DNA from: Thalassolituus sp. UBA674
Lineage (GTDB): Bacteria; Pseudomonadota; Gammaproteobacteria; Pseudomonadales; Oceanobacteraceae
Length of the DNA: 60,708 nt
Assembly (NCBI GenBank): GCA_002298335.1
Contig: DBNK01000003.1
Coordinates: 189,145 to 249,852 of the forward strand
Direction of reading: 5' to 3'
This document shows positions 42,191 through 51,566 of this stretch, one piece after another. Each line of letters opens with the position of its first letter. Position 1 is the first letter of the stretch. A program made the translations under genes and the position numbers. The notes beneath the pieces are model-generated. The model did not search any database. It saw only the letters and a program-made list of their open reading frames with translations, and was not told where the DNA came from.

Positions 42191-43300
42191 ATGACGGCCA
42201 CAGCGGTGGGCAGGGCGCATTGGCTGGAGGCCGATCAGAAATGCCTGCCACTGCACGCCCACAGCGCCCGTCTGCTTAACCTCATGCTCGGCTCCGGGCT
42301 GTCTGAACATAAACTTCTGCGTGGCAGTGGCCTGTTTGCTGAAGATCTGTCGCGTCCCGGCCTGATGGTGTCGCCACAGCAGGTGCATCAGCTGCTGCGC
42401 AACGCCCGCAGACTGATTCAGGATCCGGAACTCAGCTTCCGCTGGGGCATGGGTTTCTGGCCGGGTTATCAGGGGGCGGTGAGTGAAGCACTGGCCTCAG
42501 CCAGCTGTCTGCGCGAGGCTCTGCAGCGTCTCAGTGATTTCCGCTACGCTTTGTCGCCCCTGTTGATTCCGCGTATCACGACCGACCGTCACTACTGTTA
42601 CGTGCAGTGGCTGGACGGCTTTGGTGCCGGGGATGAGCATGCCTTTCTGGTGCAGGCGCAGATGGCGGCACTCAATGCTTTCACCCAGGCGTCTTTGCCG
42701 GAGCTGACATGGCGGTTCTTTTTCACAGAACCTGTGCCTGCATCCATTGCAGCCCATCAGGTCTATCTGGGCGAGCAGCTGCAGTTTAGCGCCGGGGTGG
42801 ATGTGATGGTGATTGAGCGGGACTGGCTGGATGTGGCCTGGCACTCTGACGCGGCCAGCCAGCGCTTTACTCTGGCGCAGGCCGCTCCGGCAATGACATT
42901 GAGCGAAGCCATTTATGAGCGCCTGCACCGTTGTCTGCTGCGTGAAGAGGCTGAGTTGCCGGGGCTGACCGTGATGGCGGCTGAACTGCACATGAGCCCG
43001 GCGACGCTGAAGCGGCGCCTCAGCCGTAACGGCATCAGCTATCAGGGGCTGCAGGATGCGGTACGGCTGCACCGCTCACTGTATTGCATGCATGTGCAGG
43101 GCTGGAGTAACGAGCAGATTGCGGCTGAACTGAAATCGGGTGGGGTGGCGAACTTCCGCCGCGCGTTCCGCCGCTGGACGGGGCAGACACCGAGTGCCAG
43201 CCGTGCGGCCGTCAGTCTGAGCGCCCCCATGCCTCTGGCGGACGAATCAGAATGGCTTGCGGCAGAGCCGCAGACGCCACCCGGTCGGCTGTCCCAGTAG
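42191..43300 (+). CDS. AraC-family transcriptional regulator
   Basis: The 369-residue product has an N-terminal domain of the type found in OruR/ArgR-like AraC proteins (GLMVSPQQVHQLLRNARR; LSFRWGMGFWPGYQGAVSEA) and a C-terminal AraC DNA-binding domain (ELHMSPATLKRRLSRNGISY; EQIAAELKSGGVANFRRAFR). It binds DNA in response to a small ligand that cannot be named. An ATG at 42152 inside the previous gene would give 13 extra residues. It is probably cotranscribed with the degenerate GGDEF gene and may share its phosphate control. Confidence 0.82.
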   Translation: MTATAVGRAHWLEADQKCLPLHAHSARLLNLMLGSGLSEHKLLRGSGLFAEDLSRPGLMVSPQQVHQLLRNARRLIQDPELSFRWGMGFWPGYQGAVSEALASASCLREALQRLSDFRYALSPLLIPRITTDRHYCYVQWLDGFGAGDEHAFLVQAQMAALNAFTQASLPELTWRFFFTEPVPASIAAHQVYLGEQLQFSAGVDVMVIERDWLDVAWHSDAASQRFTLAQAAPAMTLSEAIYERLHRCLLREEAELPGLTVMAAELHMSPATLKRRLSRNGISYQGLQDAVRLHRSLYCMHVQGWSNEQIAAELKSGGVANFRRAFRRWTGQTPSASRAAVSLSAPMPLADESEWLAAEPQTPPGRLSQ

Positions 43301-43308
43301 GTGCTGTC

Positions 43309-43896
43309 TCAGTAATCGTCGCCGAACAGGGAGTGGTCGATCAGATCACACAGGCAGTGAATCACCAGCAGGTGCACTTCCTGAATGCGTGCGGTGCTTT
43401 TTGACGGTACGCGGATCTCCACATCGTTGTCGGTCAGTACCGCGCGCATATCCCCACCATCTTTACCGGACAGGGCAACCACAATCATGTCGCGCTCATG
43501 CGCCGCCTGAATGGCCTGTACTACATTGGCGGAGTTACCGCTGGTGGAAATGGCCAGCAGTACATCACCGGCGTTGCCCAGCGCACGGATCTGCTTGCTG
43601 AAGATCTCGTTGTAGCTGTAGTCGTTGGCAATTGAGGTGATGGTCGAGGAGTCGGTAGTCAGGGCGATGGCCGGCAGACCCGGACGCTCGCGCTCAAAGC
43701 GGTTCAGCAGCTCGGAAGAGAAGTGCTGGGCGTCACCGGCGGAACCACCGTTGCCACAGGTGAGGATCTTATTCTCGCGGATCAGGCAGTTCACCATGAT
43801 CTGTGCCGCGTGTTCGATAAAGGGCGGCAGTACTTCAGCGGCATAGGTTTTGGTTTCAATGCTGGCGCCGAAATGGCTGATAATTCGATCCTGCAC
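43309..43896 (-). CDS. diaA: DnaA initiator-associating SIS protein DiaA
   Basis: DiaA binds DnaA and promotes assembly of initiation complexes at the origin. The 195-residue SIS-domain product has ILTCGNGGSAGDAQHFSSEL, ISTSGNSANVVQAIQAA and STARIQEVHLLVIHCLCD. The family is shared with GmhA, the heptose isomerase, and the sequence alone cannot fully separate them. Location right after lpoA and yraN, as in E. coli, favours DiaA. The start is a GTG at 43896 with GGAG nine bases upstream. It is convergent with the AraC-type gene, eight bases apart. Confidence 0.8.
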   Translation of the reverse strand: MQDRIISHFGASIETKTYAAEVLPPFIEHAAQIMVNCLIRENKILTCGNGGSAGDAQHFSSELLNRFERERPGLPAIALTTDSSTITSIANDYSYNEIFSKQIRALGNAGDVLLAISTSGNSANVVQAIQAAHERDMIVVALSGKDGGDMRAVLTDNDVEIRVPSKSTARIQEVHLLVIHCLCDLIDHSLFGDDY

Positions 43897-43969
43897 AGGC
43901 GGTCACTCCGGAAAATGTGGCGTCATCATAATGAAAAAGGTCCGGGCGTTAAAGCCTGCGGCACCGGGC

Positions 43970-44353
43970 TCAGAAGGCATTCCGGATCCACTCAAAATGC
44001 ATTGGCGTACCGGACACTGACATGACATCGAAACGGCAGGGCGGTTCCCGGTTGCCGAAGTGCGCCTGCAGGTAATGCTGCGCGGCTTTCTGCAGGCGCT
44101 TCTGCTTGCGCGGATCGACGCTTTCGGCGCCGCTGCCGTGGGTCTCTGTCTTGCGGTAACGGACTTCAATGAAGACCAGTACGTCGCCTTCACGCATGAT
44201 GAGATCCAGCTCACCACCACGAATGGTGTAATTGCGTTCAAGTGGGGACAGACCCTCACCGCAGAGCCAGGCCTCAGCCTGACGTTCTACCTGCATGCCG
44301 CGGGCACGGGTTGAGGGTTTTGTTGTTTTCTGCAGGCTCTTCCTGAACCACAT
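43970..44353 (-). CDS. yraN: YraN/UPF0102 family endonuclease-like protein
   Basis: The 127-residue product has the nuclease-like core of the YraN family: RGMQVERQAEAWL, then GGELDLIMREGDVLVFIEVR with the E-x-D and ExR pattern of restriction-endonuclease-like folds. Its biological role is not settled. It lies 37 bases downstream of lpoA and 73 upstream of diaA in the usual gammaproteobacterial order. The N-terminal 15 residues (MWFRKSLQKTTKPST) may be an extension; other starts are possible. Confidence 0.88.
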   Translation of the reverse strand: MWFRKSLQKTTKPSTRARGMQVERQAEAWLCGEGLSPLERNYTIRGGELDLIMREGDVLVFIEVRYRKTETHGSGAESVDPRKQKRLQKAAQHYLQAHFGNREPPCRFDVMSVSGTPMHFEWIRNAF

Positions 44354-44390
44354 ACAACCTCCTGTTGTACAGAAGTAATAATGGCACTTC

Positions 44391-46235
44391 TTATGGCGCC
44401 TCTGCTGAATTCAGAGGGGCGGCTGGCTGTTCGGCCAGTCTCACCGGTACGCCACCGGCAAACTCGGTGCACTCTGTGCTGCGGTGTATACGCCGCTGGT
44501 CGTCCAGCGACAGGATGCCACTGGCGCCGTAGATACGGCTGTCCGGGAAGGCCTGCAGCTGGCGGATACGTTCCATCAGGCGGTAGGCATCCACTCCCAT
44601 GGCGTGTAAGCGGGCATAACTGCCGCCGTTGCTGCCCAGATCTTTATCCATCTGCGCACGGATCTCCGACGGCCGCAGCAACCAGGGCAGATCGCAGAAG
44701 CGGATGCCGTTGAGGTCGCGGTCACGGTCGGCGTTATCGGTCCCTGAGTACACCTGTGATGTAGCGTATACAGGAAGATCATAGGCGAAATTAAAGGCCA
44801 GTGCCGGTTTGATCAGCCGTGCCTGTTCCGGCAGGGCGAGCAGGAACAGCCAGTCGGCATCCTGACGCGGGCGCGGTTCAAACTCCACCGGCAGACGCAC
44901 CAGACTCTGTACCGACTGATGACGGCTGGCGCTGTCATCGACATTCAGCATCTGCCGTACTTCCGGGTTGTAGTCGTTGGTGCGCGGGTAAAAGCGGGTT
45001 TCGGCGATGTCACCGCCGAGATTCAGCCAGTGGTCGCGGAAGGCGCTGTACACACGCTCACCCCAGTCCCCCTGTGGCGCCATCACCAGCGCACGGCGGT
45101 GGCCGTCAGCCCAGGCACGGTCAGCAACCTGGCGCGCTTCGTCCTCGGCGGAGAGGCCGAACTGGTAGAGATCATCCGGTGAGGCGGAGCTGCTTTCCGC
45201 ATCCGGCATCAGGTCGGCGTAGTTCAGTGTCAGTGTCGGCAGAGGCAGTACCGGCTGGCTGGCCAGTGACTGCACGTCGTCTTTGCTCAGCGGGCCGATC
45301 AGCCACTGGCTGCCGTTCATCACCCCTTCGAAATAGGCGGCGTTGATGTCGGTCAGCTGGTTGTTGTCCATGACGTCGATGACAGGCACCGGCGATCCCT
45401 GCGACAGAGACTGGTAATAGGCGGCCATAAAGCCATCAAGGATGGCCTGACCACTGCGTGCCAGACGGCCGCTCAGCGGCAGCAGCACGGAGATGTGCTG
45501 CGGGCGTTCGGCGGCAATGCTCTCCAGCTGCGACAGGGTGCCGGGCAACTTCTGCGACGCCGGATGTCCGGGGTTCTGCTGGCGCCAGTCGTTGAGCGAG
45601 GCGACCTGATCATCCAGCGTCAGGCGGTAATTGCGGCTGATGGCAGCGAGTTTCAGCCAGCCACCAAAGCGCGTATCCGGGGCAATGGCAGCGGCGTCCT
45701 GCAATACAGTGTCGGGAATCTGCAGCAGGTCCTGCCACAGCTGCTGTTCATTATCTTCCTGTTGTTGGCCACTCAGGGTGCCGGAAATAAAGTCGCGCTC
45801 ACGGGCGGCCTGCAGCCAGTGGCCGCTCAGCTCCAGGATACCGGCCTGCAGCAGCGCGGCGCGGTTCTGCTGACCGTTACTGGCCTGATTGATAAAGCGT
45901 TCAAAGGCATTCAGCTGGTTGGCGGCGGCTTCAGCATCGCCCTGGTGAATCAGCAGCTGGGTTGCCAGCAGGTGCCATTCCGCACGCTGACGGGCGGGCA
46001 GAGAGGTCGGGGAGATGTCTTGCAATCCCTGGCGGGCATCGTCAAACTCACTGGAGTTCAGCTGATCGCGGATGGTGCTCAGGCGGTCAGCTTTTGCCTC
46101 ATCCGCGCTCAGCGCCGCTGTTGGTTGCACCGCTGTGCTGCTGCAGCCGCTCAGTCCTGCGGTGGTTGCCGCCACGACGGTCAGCGCCAGCAGACATTTT
46201 TTCAGTGTGATATTTCCAGGTGACAAATCCCGCAT
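44391..46235 (-). CDS. lpoA: Penicillin-binding protein activator LpoA
   Basis: LpoA is an outer-membrane lipoprotein that spans the periplasm to activate the peptidoglycan synthase PBP1A. The 614-residue product has a lipoprotein signal ending LSGC (residues 28-31), an N-terminal TPR-like helical part and a C-terminal periplasmic-binding-protein-like domain (ISVLLPLSGRLARSGQAILDGF; LVMAPQGDWGERVYSAFRDHW). The start at 46235 overlaps the rsmI start on the other strand. If a later codon is used the signal peptide would still be intact, so the exact start is not certain. Confidence 0.9.
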   Translation of the reverse strand: MRDLSPGNITLKKCLLALTVVAATTAGLSGCSSTAVQPTAALSADEAKADRLSTIRDQLNSSEFDDARQGLQDISPTSLPARQRAEWHLLATQLLIHQGDAEAAANQLNAFERFINQASNGQQNRAALLQAGILELSGHWLQAARERDFISGTLSGQQQEDNEQQLWQDLLQIPDTVLQDAAAIAPDTRFGGWLKLAAISRNYRLTLDDQVASLNDWRQQNPGHPASQKLPGTLSQLESIAAERPQHISVLLPLSGRLARSGQAILDGFMAAYYQSLSQGSPVPVIDVMDNNQLTDINAAYFEGVMNGSQWLIGPLSKDDVQSLASQPVLPLPTLTLNYADLMPDAESSSASPDDLYQFGLSAEDEARQVADRAWADGHRRALVMAPQGDWGERVYSAFRDHWLNLGGDIAETRFYPRTNDYNPEVRQMLNVDDSASRHQSVQSLVRLPVEFEPRPRQDADWLFLLALPEQARLIKPALAFNFAYDLPVYATSQVYSGTDNADRDRDLNGIRFCDLPWLLRPSEIRAQMDKDLGSNGGSYARLHAMGVDAYRLMERIRQLQAFPDSRIYGASGILSLDDQRRIHRSTECTEFAGGVPVRLAEQPAAPLNSAEAP

Positions 46236-47106
46236 GACTCCAGTTCCGGACAGGGTGACTCAAACTCAGGGGGCGTGCCTGTACGTGGTGGCGACCCCGA
46301 TCGGTAATCTGGCCGACATCAGTGAACGCGCGGTTCAGATACTCAGCCAGGTTGATCTGATTGCGTGCGAGGATACCAGACATACGCAGAAATTACTGCA
46401 GCACCTCGGCCTGCGTAAGCCCATGATTTCTGTGCACGACCACAACGAATCCGAACGTATTGAGCAGGTACGCCAGCACCTGAGCGAAGGCCGCAGCATT
46501 GCCCTGGTGTCCGATGCCGGTACGCCGCTGATTTCTGATCCGGGTTATGTGCTGGTCAGCGCTCTGAGGTCTGACGGTTTTACTGTGACACCGGTTCCCG
46601 GTCCGAGTGCGCTGATTACCGCACTGTCAGCGGCAGGCCTGCCGACCGACCGTTTTCTGTACGAAGGTTTTCTGCCGCACAAAGCCGGTGGCCGCCGCGA
46701 GCGTCTGGAGGCTGTGGTAAACGAAACCGCGACGCTGGTGTTTTATGAATCCCGCCACCGTATTCTCGATACCCTGTCGATCATGGCCGAGGTGCTGGGC
46801 ACGGACCGTCCGGCCTGCGTTGCGCGGGAGCTGACCAAGACCTTCGAGTCGTTTTACACGGGAACCTTGCCGCAGCTGCTCAGTCAGCTCAGTGAGGACG
46901 ACAATCACCAGAAAGGTGAGTTTGTGGTCATGGTGTCCGGAAATCCGGAACCGGTCCGGGCGGGCAGCCTGGATACGGAACGTCTGCTGCGTCTGCTGCT
47001 GGACGAGCTGCCGCCGAAAAAGGCGGCGGCGGTGCTGGCAGAGATGACCGGAACCGGCAAAAAAGAGTGGTATCAGCAGGCCCTCATACTGCAGGGGAAA
47101 GCATGA
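46234..47106 (+). CDS. rsmI: 16S rRNA 2'-O-ribose C1402 methyltransferase RsmI
   Basis: RsmI methylates the 2'-hydroxyl of C1402 in 16S rRNA, working with RsmH. The 290-residue tetrapyrrole-methylase-fold product has VVATPIGNLADISERA, CEDTRHTQKLLQHL, VSDAGTPLISDPGY and PVPGPSALITALSAAGLP, all family hallmarks. The ATG at 46234 gives the family-typical start; a longer frame from 46072 would lie inside lpoA and is not credible. An AGGTGA sequence about nine bases upstream may be the ribosome site. It is divergent from lpoA as in E. coli. Confidence 0.96.
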   Translation: MTPVPDRVTQTQGACLYVVATPIGNLADISERAVQILSQVDLIACEDTRHTQKLLQHLGLRKPMISVHDHNESERIEQVRQHLSEGRSIALVSDAGTPLISDPGYVLVSALRSDGFTVTPVPGPSALITALSAAGLPTDRFLYEGFLPHKAGGRRERLEAVVNETATLVFYESRHRILDTLSIMAEVLGTDRPACVARELTKTFESFYTGTLPQLLSQLSEDDNHQKGEFVVMVSGNPEPVRAGSLDTERLLRLLLDELPPKKAAAVLAEMTGTGKKEWYQQALILQGKA

Positions 47107-47738
47107 TGAACGACAAACAACTGGAATTGTATGGCTTTGGCGTCAACGACCGCTCAGGTAAGGTCCGCTGGCTGGCTCATGAACTCGGGATGGAGGTCAC
47201 AGAGCATCGCATCAGTCTGGGTGAACAACGCCATGAAGAGTACCGCGCGGTCAACCCGTACGCCTGTGTTCCGACGGTGATATGGCAGGGGAGAACCCTG
47301 ACCGAATCCACCGCCACCTGTCTGTATCTGGCCGAGTCGTTTCCGGAATCCGGGCTGGCAGTCTTCGCCAAGGACAAAGAGCGTTTTGAGTACCTGCGCT
47401 GGCTGGCGCTGTTCGGTGAGTCCTTTGAAGGGCGACTGGTGGACTATTTTCTCGCCGGTGTCGGCATCCTGCCTGAGAGCCTGCGCGACGGCTATGAAGA
47501 CATCCTCAGATTCAAGCTGGGCGTGCTGGTGAAGGAACTGCCGGACCATGGCTTTCTGGTCGGAGACCGTTTGACCGTCGCCGACATCCTCGCCTGTTAT
47601 TCCCTGCGTCTGGCCATCAGTGGTGGCCTGATCAGCTTTGCCGATGTGAAAGGGTATCTGCGGCCCTTTATGATGCGCCCGGCGGCTGAGGCATCCGGCT
47701 TTTTCAGCTCGCTGACGAATCTGCTTGAAGACGATTAA
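47103..47738 (+). CDS. Glutathione S-transferase-like protein
   Basis: The 211-residue product has an N-terminal thioredoxin-like domain (LYGFGVNDRSGKVRWLAHEL; NPYACVPTVIWQGRTLTEST, with the cis-proline and the Glu-Ser glutathione contact) and a helical C-terminal domain (FLVGDRLTVADILACYSLRL). These fit cytosolic GST proteins, but substrate is unknown. The ATG overlaps the rsmI stop (ATGA), so it is cotranscribed with it. Confidence 0.88.
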   Translation: MMNDKQLELYGFGVNDRSGKVRWLAHELGMEVTEHRISLGEQRHEEYRAVNPYACVPTVIWQGRTLTESTATCLYLAESFPESGLAVFAKDKERFEYLRWLALFGESFEGRLVDYFLAGVGILPESLRDGYEDILRFKLGVLVKELPDHGFLVGDRLTVADILACYSLRLAISGGLISFADVKGYLRPFMMRPAAEASGFFSSLTNLLEDD

Positions 47739-47811
47739 CGCACTCACGTTAGCCCGGAAGCCAACCCGGGATATGAACCGCAACCCTACCTGACAGAGGC
47801 AGCCCCCGCGG

Positions 47812-48561
47812 ATGATGGACCTGATCAGTAACGGCCTGCCCTGGACCGACGTCGTCCTGCTGCTGCTGGCCAGCTTTGCAGGCTCACTGATGACCGCGGC
47901 GCTGGGAGTGGGTGGGGGTTCTTTCCTGATTGCAGTGATGGCCGCGATCATGCCACCTCTGGCGCTGGTGCCGCTGCACGGCATTGTGCAGTTTGGCTCC
48001 AATGCCACCCGCGCCTGGATGTCGCGCCGCCATCTTCAGATCGGTCTGGCGCTCTGGTTCGGCGTGGGCGCTGTGATCGCCGCCGGGCTGTCTGTGTGGT
48101 TTCTGGATCGCATAGAGCCGGGGGTTATCCCTCTGCTGGTGGCACTTTTTATCCTCTATCTGAGCTGGGGGAAGATTCCCGCTATCGGCCTCAGCAGCAC
48201 CCGCACCGGTCTGCTCTCCGGCGGCCTGCTGACCACCCTGATGACCATGCTGGTGGGCGCCACCGGCCCGCTGGTATCCGCCTGGCTGGGGCGTGGCACC
48301 GACCGCTGGCGTTACACCGCCAACTTCTCGTTCGCCATGACCCTGCAACACCTGCTGAAGGTCGCTGTGTTCGGTTTTGCCGGGTTCAGTTACCGCGAGT
48401 GGATTCCGCTGCTGGTGGCAATGATCCTGAGTGGCTTTATCGGCACCCGGGCAGGGCTTAAACTGCTGGGAAGAATTCCTGAACAGCAGTTCCGTTTCTG
48501 GTTTAAATGGCTGCTGACGCTCCTGTCCCTGCATCTGATCTGGCAGTGGTGGCAGGCCTGA
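47812..48561 (+). CDS. TSUP (TauE/SafE) family permease
   Basis: The 249-residue product has about seven hydrophobic segments and the glycine-rich ALGVGGGSFLIAVMAA in its first half, then GATGPLVSAWLGRG in the second, the usual internal repeat of this family. TSUP proteins export sulfite, sulfoacetate or related anions, but the substrate here is not readable. An ATG at 47812 is followed by another at 47815. It starts a close row of four genes to 51551. Confidence 0.82.
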   Translation: MMDLISNGLPWTDVVLLLLASFAGSLMTAALGVGGGSFLIAVMAAIMPPLALVPLHGIVQFGSNATRAWMSRRHLQIGLALWFGVGAVIAAGLSVWFLDRIEPGVIPLLVALFILYLSWGKIPAIGLSSTRTGLLSGGLLTTLMTMLVGATGPLVSAWLGRGTDRWRYTANFSFAMTLQHLLKVAVFGFAGFSYREWIPLLVAMILSGFIGTRAGLKLLGRIPEQQFRFWFKWLLTLLSLHLIWQWWQA

Positions 48562-48580
48562 TAATCATCTGAGGTAACCT

Positions 48581-49009
48581 ATGTCTGATCTGATTGCGGC
48601 TGACGTGAGTGAAAACGGCAAAAGCCTGTACGCCGTGGATATTGAAGTGAACGGCCACAGCCTGAGTGGCGATGAGCCCGAGGCCTATGGCAGTGCCAAC
48701 CTGGGGCCAGCGCCCTATGACCTGCTGCTGGCCGCACTGGGGGAGTGCACTGTGATGACCATCCGCTGGTTTGCCCTGCAGCGTCAATGGCCGCTGGAGC
48801 GTGCTGAAGCCCGGCTGACCCATGAAAAGGTCAACCACAAAGATGTGTTCACCAAAACCATTACGCTCTATGGCGATGAGCTGACAGCTGAGCAACGTCA
48901 GAAGCTGATCGACGTCGCCGCCAAGTGCCCGGTGCACAAGACCCTGATGTCTGAAGTCAGCATTGAAACTCAGGCCGCTGACAGCGCTGACGGGAGTTCC
49001 GCCGACTGA
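48581..49009 (+). CDS. OsmC-family peroxiredoxin-like protein
   Basis: OsmC-like proteins reduce organic hydroperoxides with two cysteines. The 142-residue product has YDLLLAALGECTVMTIRWF and AAKCPVHKTLMSE, supplying both. Its Ohr-like glycine- and proline-rich GSANLGPAPYDLL is present. A neighbour in the following genes is a thiol/quinone-type oxidoreductase, so a redox-stress role is sensible. Its stop shares one base with the next ATG. Confidence 0.88.
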   Translation: MSDLIAADVSENGKSLYAVDIEVNGHSLSGDEPEAYGSANLGPAPYDLLLAALGECTVMTIRWFALQRQWPLERAEARLTHEKVNHKDVFTKTITLYGDELTAEQRQKLIDVAAKCPVHKTLMSEVSIETQAADSADGSSAD

Positions 49010-49638
49010 TGACAGCCCCGCGGATTCTGGTGCTGTTTGCGCATCCGTCGCAGCACCGCTCTGAGGTTAACCTGCCGCTGTTCCACCTGTGTCAGTCCCT
49101 GCAGGGGGTGACTGCGGTGGATCTGTATCAGGAATACCCGACTTTTGATATTGATGTTGACCGCGAGCAGCAGCGCCTGCTGGAGCACGACATCATTGTT
49201 TTCCTGTTTCCCCTGTACTGGTATTCCACGCCGGCGATTCTGAAAGAGTGGCAGGATCTGGTGCTGGAGTATGGCTTTGCGTATGGCCACGATGGCAGCG
49301 CACTGCACGGCAAAACCTTCTTCTGCGCCGTCAGCGCCGGTGGGCCGCTGGAGGCCTATTCGCAACAGGGTTTCAACCACGCCACACTGCGCGAAATACT
49401 GCGGCCGCTGGAGCAGACCGCTGCGCTGACCGGCATGCGTTATCTGCCGCCGTTCGCCCTCTTCGCCGCACGCACGGCGACACAGGACGGGCGCAGCCAT
49501 CAGCATCTGCAAGACTGGCAACAGGTGTTGCTGGCGCTGCAGGACGGCTCGCTGGACCTGTCCGGTGCGGATAAAACGGCAACACTGAATGATCTGATGG
49601 CGTTATCGCTGCCATTGACCGGAGAAGGGCTGGTATGA
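49009..49638 (+). CDS. KefF/KefG-like NAD(P)H oxidoreductase
   Basis: The 209-residue flavodoxin-fold product resembles the ancillary proteins KefF and KefG, which activate Kef potassium/proton antiporters and act as quinone oxidoreductases. It has ILVLFAHPSQHRSEVNLPL, IVFLFPLYWYSTPAILKEWQ and FCAVSAGGPLEAYSQQGFNH, typical of the group. The following Kef-type gene overlaps it by four bases, which supports partnership. KefF and KefG cannot be separated here. Confidence 0.88.
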   Translation: MTAPRILVLFAHPSQHRSEVNLPLFHLCQSLQGVTAVDLYQEYPTFDIDVDREQQRLLEHDIIVFLFPLYWYSTPAILKEWQDLVLEYGFAYGHDGSALHGKTFFCAVSAGGPLEAYSQQGFNHATLREILRPLEQTAALTGMRYLPPFALFAARTATQDGRSHQHLQDWQQVLLALQDGSLDLSGADKTATLNDLMALSLPLTGEGLV

Positions 49639-51551
49639 CCGGATTTCTGCTCAACGCGTTTATTTACCTGCTGGCCGCTGTGATCATGGTGCCGCTGGCA
49701 AAACGTCTGGGGCTGGGCTCAGTGCTCGGTTATCTGATTGCCGGTGTGATTATCGGCCCGCTCACCGGTCTGGTGGGGCAGGAAACCCAGACCATTCAGC
49801 ACTTTGCCGAATACGGTGTGGTGATGATGCTGTTTCTGGTCGGCCTCGAACTGGACCCGAAATCCCTCTGGCGCATGCGTGCCCGCCTGCTCGGTCTGGG
49901 CGGGCTGCAGGTGGTTCTGACCGCCGCGGCTGTGACCGGTCTGGCCATGGCGGCCGGGTTGGTGTGGAGTGTGGCGCTGACGGTGGGGCTGATTTTCTCG
50001 CTGTCGTCGACGGCCATCGTGCTGCAGACCTTCAATGAGAAAGGGCTGAGTAAGCGCGAGGGCGGACGGTCTGCCTTCTCCGTGCTGTTGTTTCAGGACA
50101 TCGCGGTGATCCCCATGCTGGCGCTGATTCCCTTACTGGCCTTGCCGGAACTGCTGAACTCAGCGGCCCACGCCGCCAGCGATGGCCACGAGGACATGAC
50201 GCTGGTCAGCCATCTGCCCGGTTGGGCCAATGCCCTGGTGGTAATGGGTTCAGTGGCGGGTCTGGTGCTGGCGGGGCGTTACCTCAGCCGTCCGCTGTTC
50301 CGCTTTGTGGCTGGCTCCGGCCTGCGTGAAGCTTTCACGGCCACCGCACTGATGCTGGTGATCGGCATCGCGGCACTGATGAGCATGATCGGTCTGTCAC
50401 CGGCACTGGGAACCTTTCTGGCCGGCGTTGTGCTTGCCAACTCGGAATTCCGCCACGAGCTGGAATCGGATATTGAGCCCTTCAAGGGGCTGCTGCTGGG
50501 CTTGTTCTTCATCACCGTCGGAGCCGGTATCCGCTTTGATGTGCTCGAACAGAATCTCGCCATCATCGTCGGTATGACGCTCGGACTGATGCTGCTCAAA
50601 CTCCTGATACTGCTGGTGCTGGGCCTGATCTTCCGCATGCGTTCCAGCGATTTCTGGCTGTTCGGACTGAGTCTGGCGCAGGCCGGTGAATTCGGCTTTG
50701 TGCTGCTGAATTATTCCGTCGGTCAGTCGGTGTTACCGGCTGAACTGGCGCAGAAGCTGTCGATGGTGGTGGCCTTGTCCATGTTCCTGACCCCCGCGCT
50801 GTTCATCGTCTTTGAGAAGCTGATTCAGCCCAGGTACCGCCAGAACAGCGACGACAGGGCGGCGGACACCATTGATGAAAAAGGCAGTGTCATCATCGCC
50901 GGCAGCGGGCGCTTCGGGCAGATCGTAAACCGTATTCTGGTGGCCAATGGTTACACCACCATCGTGCTGGACCATAAGCCGGAAACCATCGATATCATGC
51001 GCCGGGTGAACATCAAGAGTTACTACGGTGATGCCAGCCGCCCGGACCTGCTGCACTCCGCCGGTATTGATGAAGCGCGGCTGCTGGTGATTGCCATTGA
51101 TGATCCGCAGCGGGCGCTGACCATGCTGCAGCATGTGAAACAGGCTCACCCGCATGTGCAGGTGCTGGCGCGGGCGTTTGACCGCCGTGACTTTTACGAA
51201 CTGAAAGACGCCGGGGCCGACTTCGTGATCAGCGAGACCTACCATTCGGCACTGGAGACCGGGGTGGAGTCACTGCGGCGTCTGGGGGTGCACGCGTACC
51301 GCGCCGAACAGATCCGCCGTCACTTCATGCGTACTGAAAGCGAGCACAGTGACACCCTGTTCAACAGCTGGCGTAACGGCGGGGAAGGACGCGGTTTTGA
51401 TGATCAGTACCGCAAACTCTTCATTGAGATGCAGGAGCGTCTGCTGGAAGTGATGCAGACCGACCGCATGGACAGCCACTCACCCAGTGAACGGGGCTGG
51501 ACGCCACCGCCACCGGGGTACGAAACCGGCGAGGAGCACAAGCCGTCCTGA
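49635..51551 (+). CDS. Kef-type glutathione-gated potassium/proton antiporter
   Basis: The 638-residue product has a CPA2 antiporter domain with about 12 transmembrane segments (about residues 1-385), a cytoplasmic RCK/TrkA-N domain near 417-535 (SVIIAGSGRFGQIVNRIL) and a variable tail. Kef antiporters export potassium to acidify the cell when electrophiles deplete free glutathione. The upstream oxidoreductase and OsmC-like genes fit an electrophile and oxidative stress module. KefB and KefC are alternatives; the symbol is left blank for that reason. Confidence 0.9.
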   Translation: MTGFLLNAFIYLLAAVIMVPLAKRLGLGSVLGYLIAGVIIGPLTGLVGQETQTIQHFAEYGVVMMLFLVGLELDPKSLWRMRARLLGLGGLQVVLTAAAVTGLAMAAGLVWSVALTVGLIFSLSSTAIVLQTFNEKGLSKREGGRSAFSVLLFQDIAVIPMLALIPLLALPELLNSAAHAASDGHEDMTLVSHLPGWANALVVMGSVAGLVLAGRYLSRPLFRFVAGSGLREAFTATALMLVIGIAALMSMIGLSPALGTFLAGVVLANSEFRHELESDIEPFKGLLLGLFFITVGAGIRFDVLEQNLAIIVGMTLGLMLLKLLILLVLGLIFRMRSSDFWLFGLSLAQAGEFGFVLLNYSVGQSVLPAELAQKLSMVVALSMFLTPALFIVFEKLIQPRYRQNSDDRAADTIDEKGSVIIAGSGRFGQIVNRILVANGYTTIVLDHKPETIDIMRRVNIKSYYGDASRPDLLHSAGIDEARLLVIAIDDPQRALTMLQHVKQAHPHVQVLARAFDRRDFYELKDAGADFVISETYHSALETGVESLRRLGVHAYRAEQIRRHFMRTESEHSDTLFNSWRNGGEGRGFDDQYRKLFIEMQERLLEVMQTDRMDSHSPSERGWTPPPPGYETGEEHKPS

Positions 51552-51566
51552 TGTGGACGGCGTGCC

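Noticed and set aside
46072..46233. Long upstream extension of the rsmI frame
   Set aside because: It lies wholly inside lpoA and would put 54 atypical residues before a normal RsmI start.
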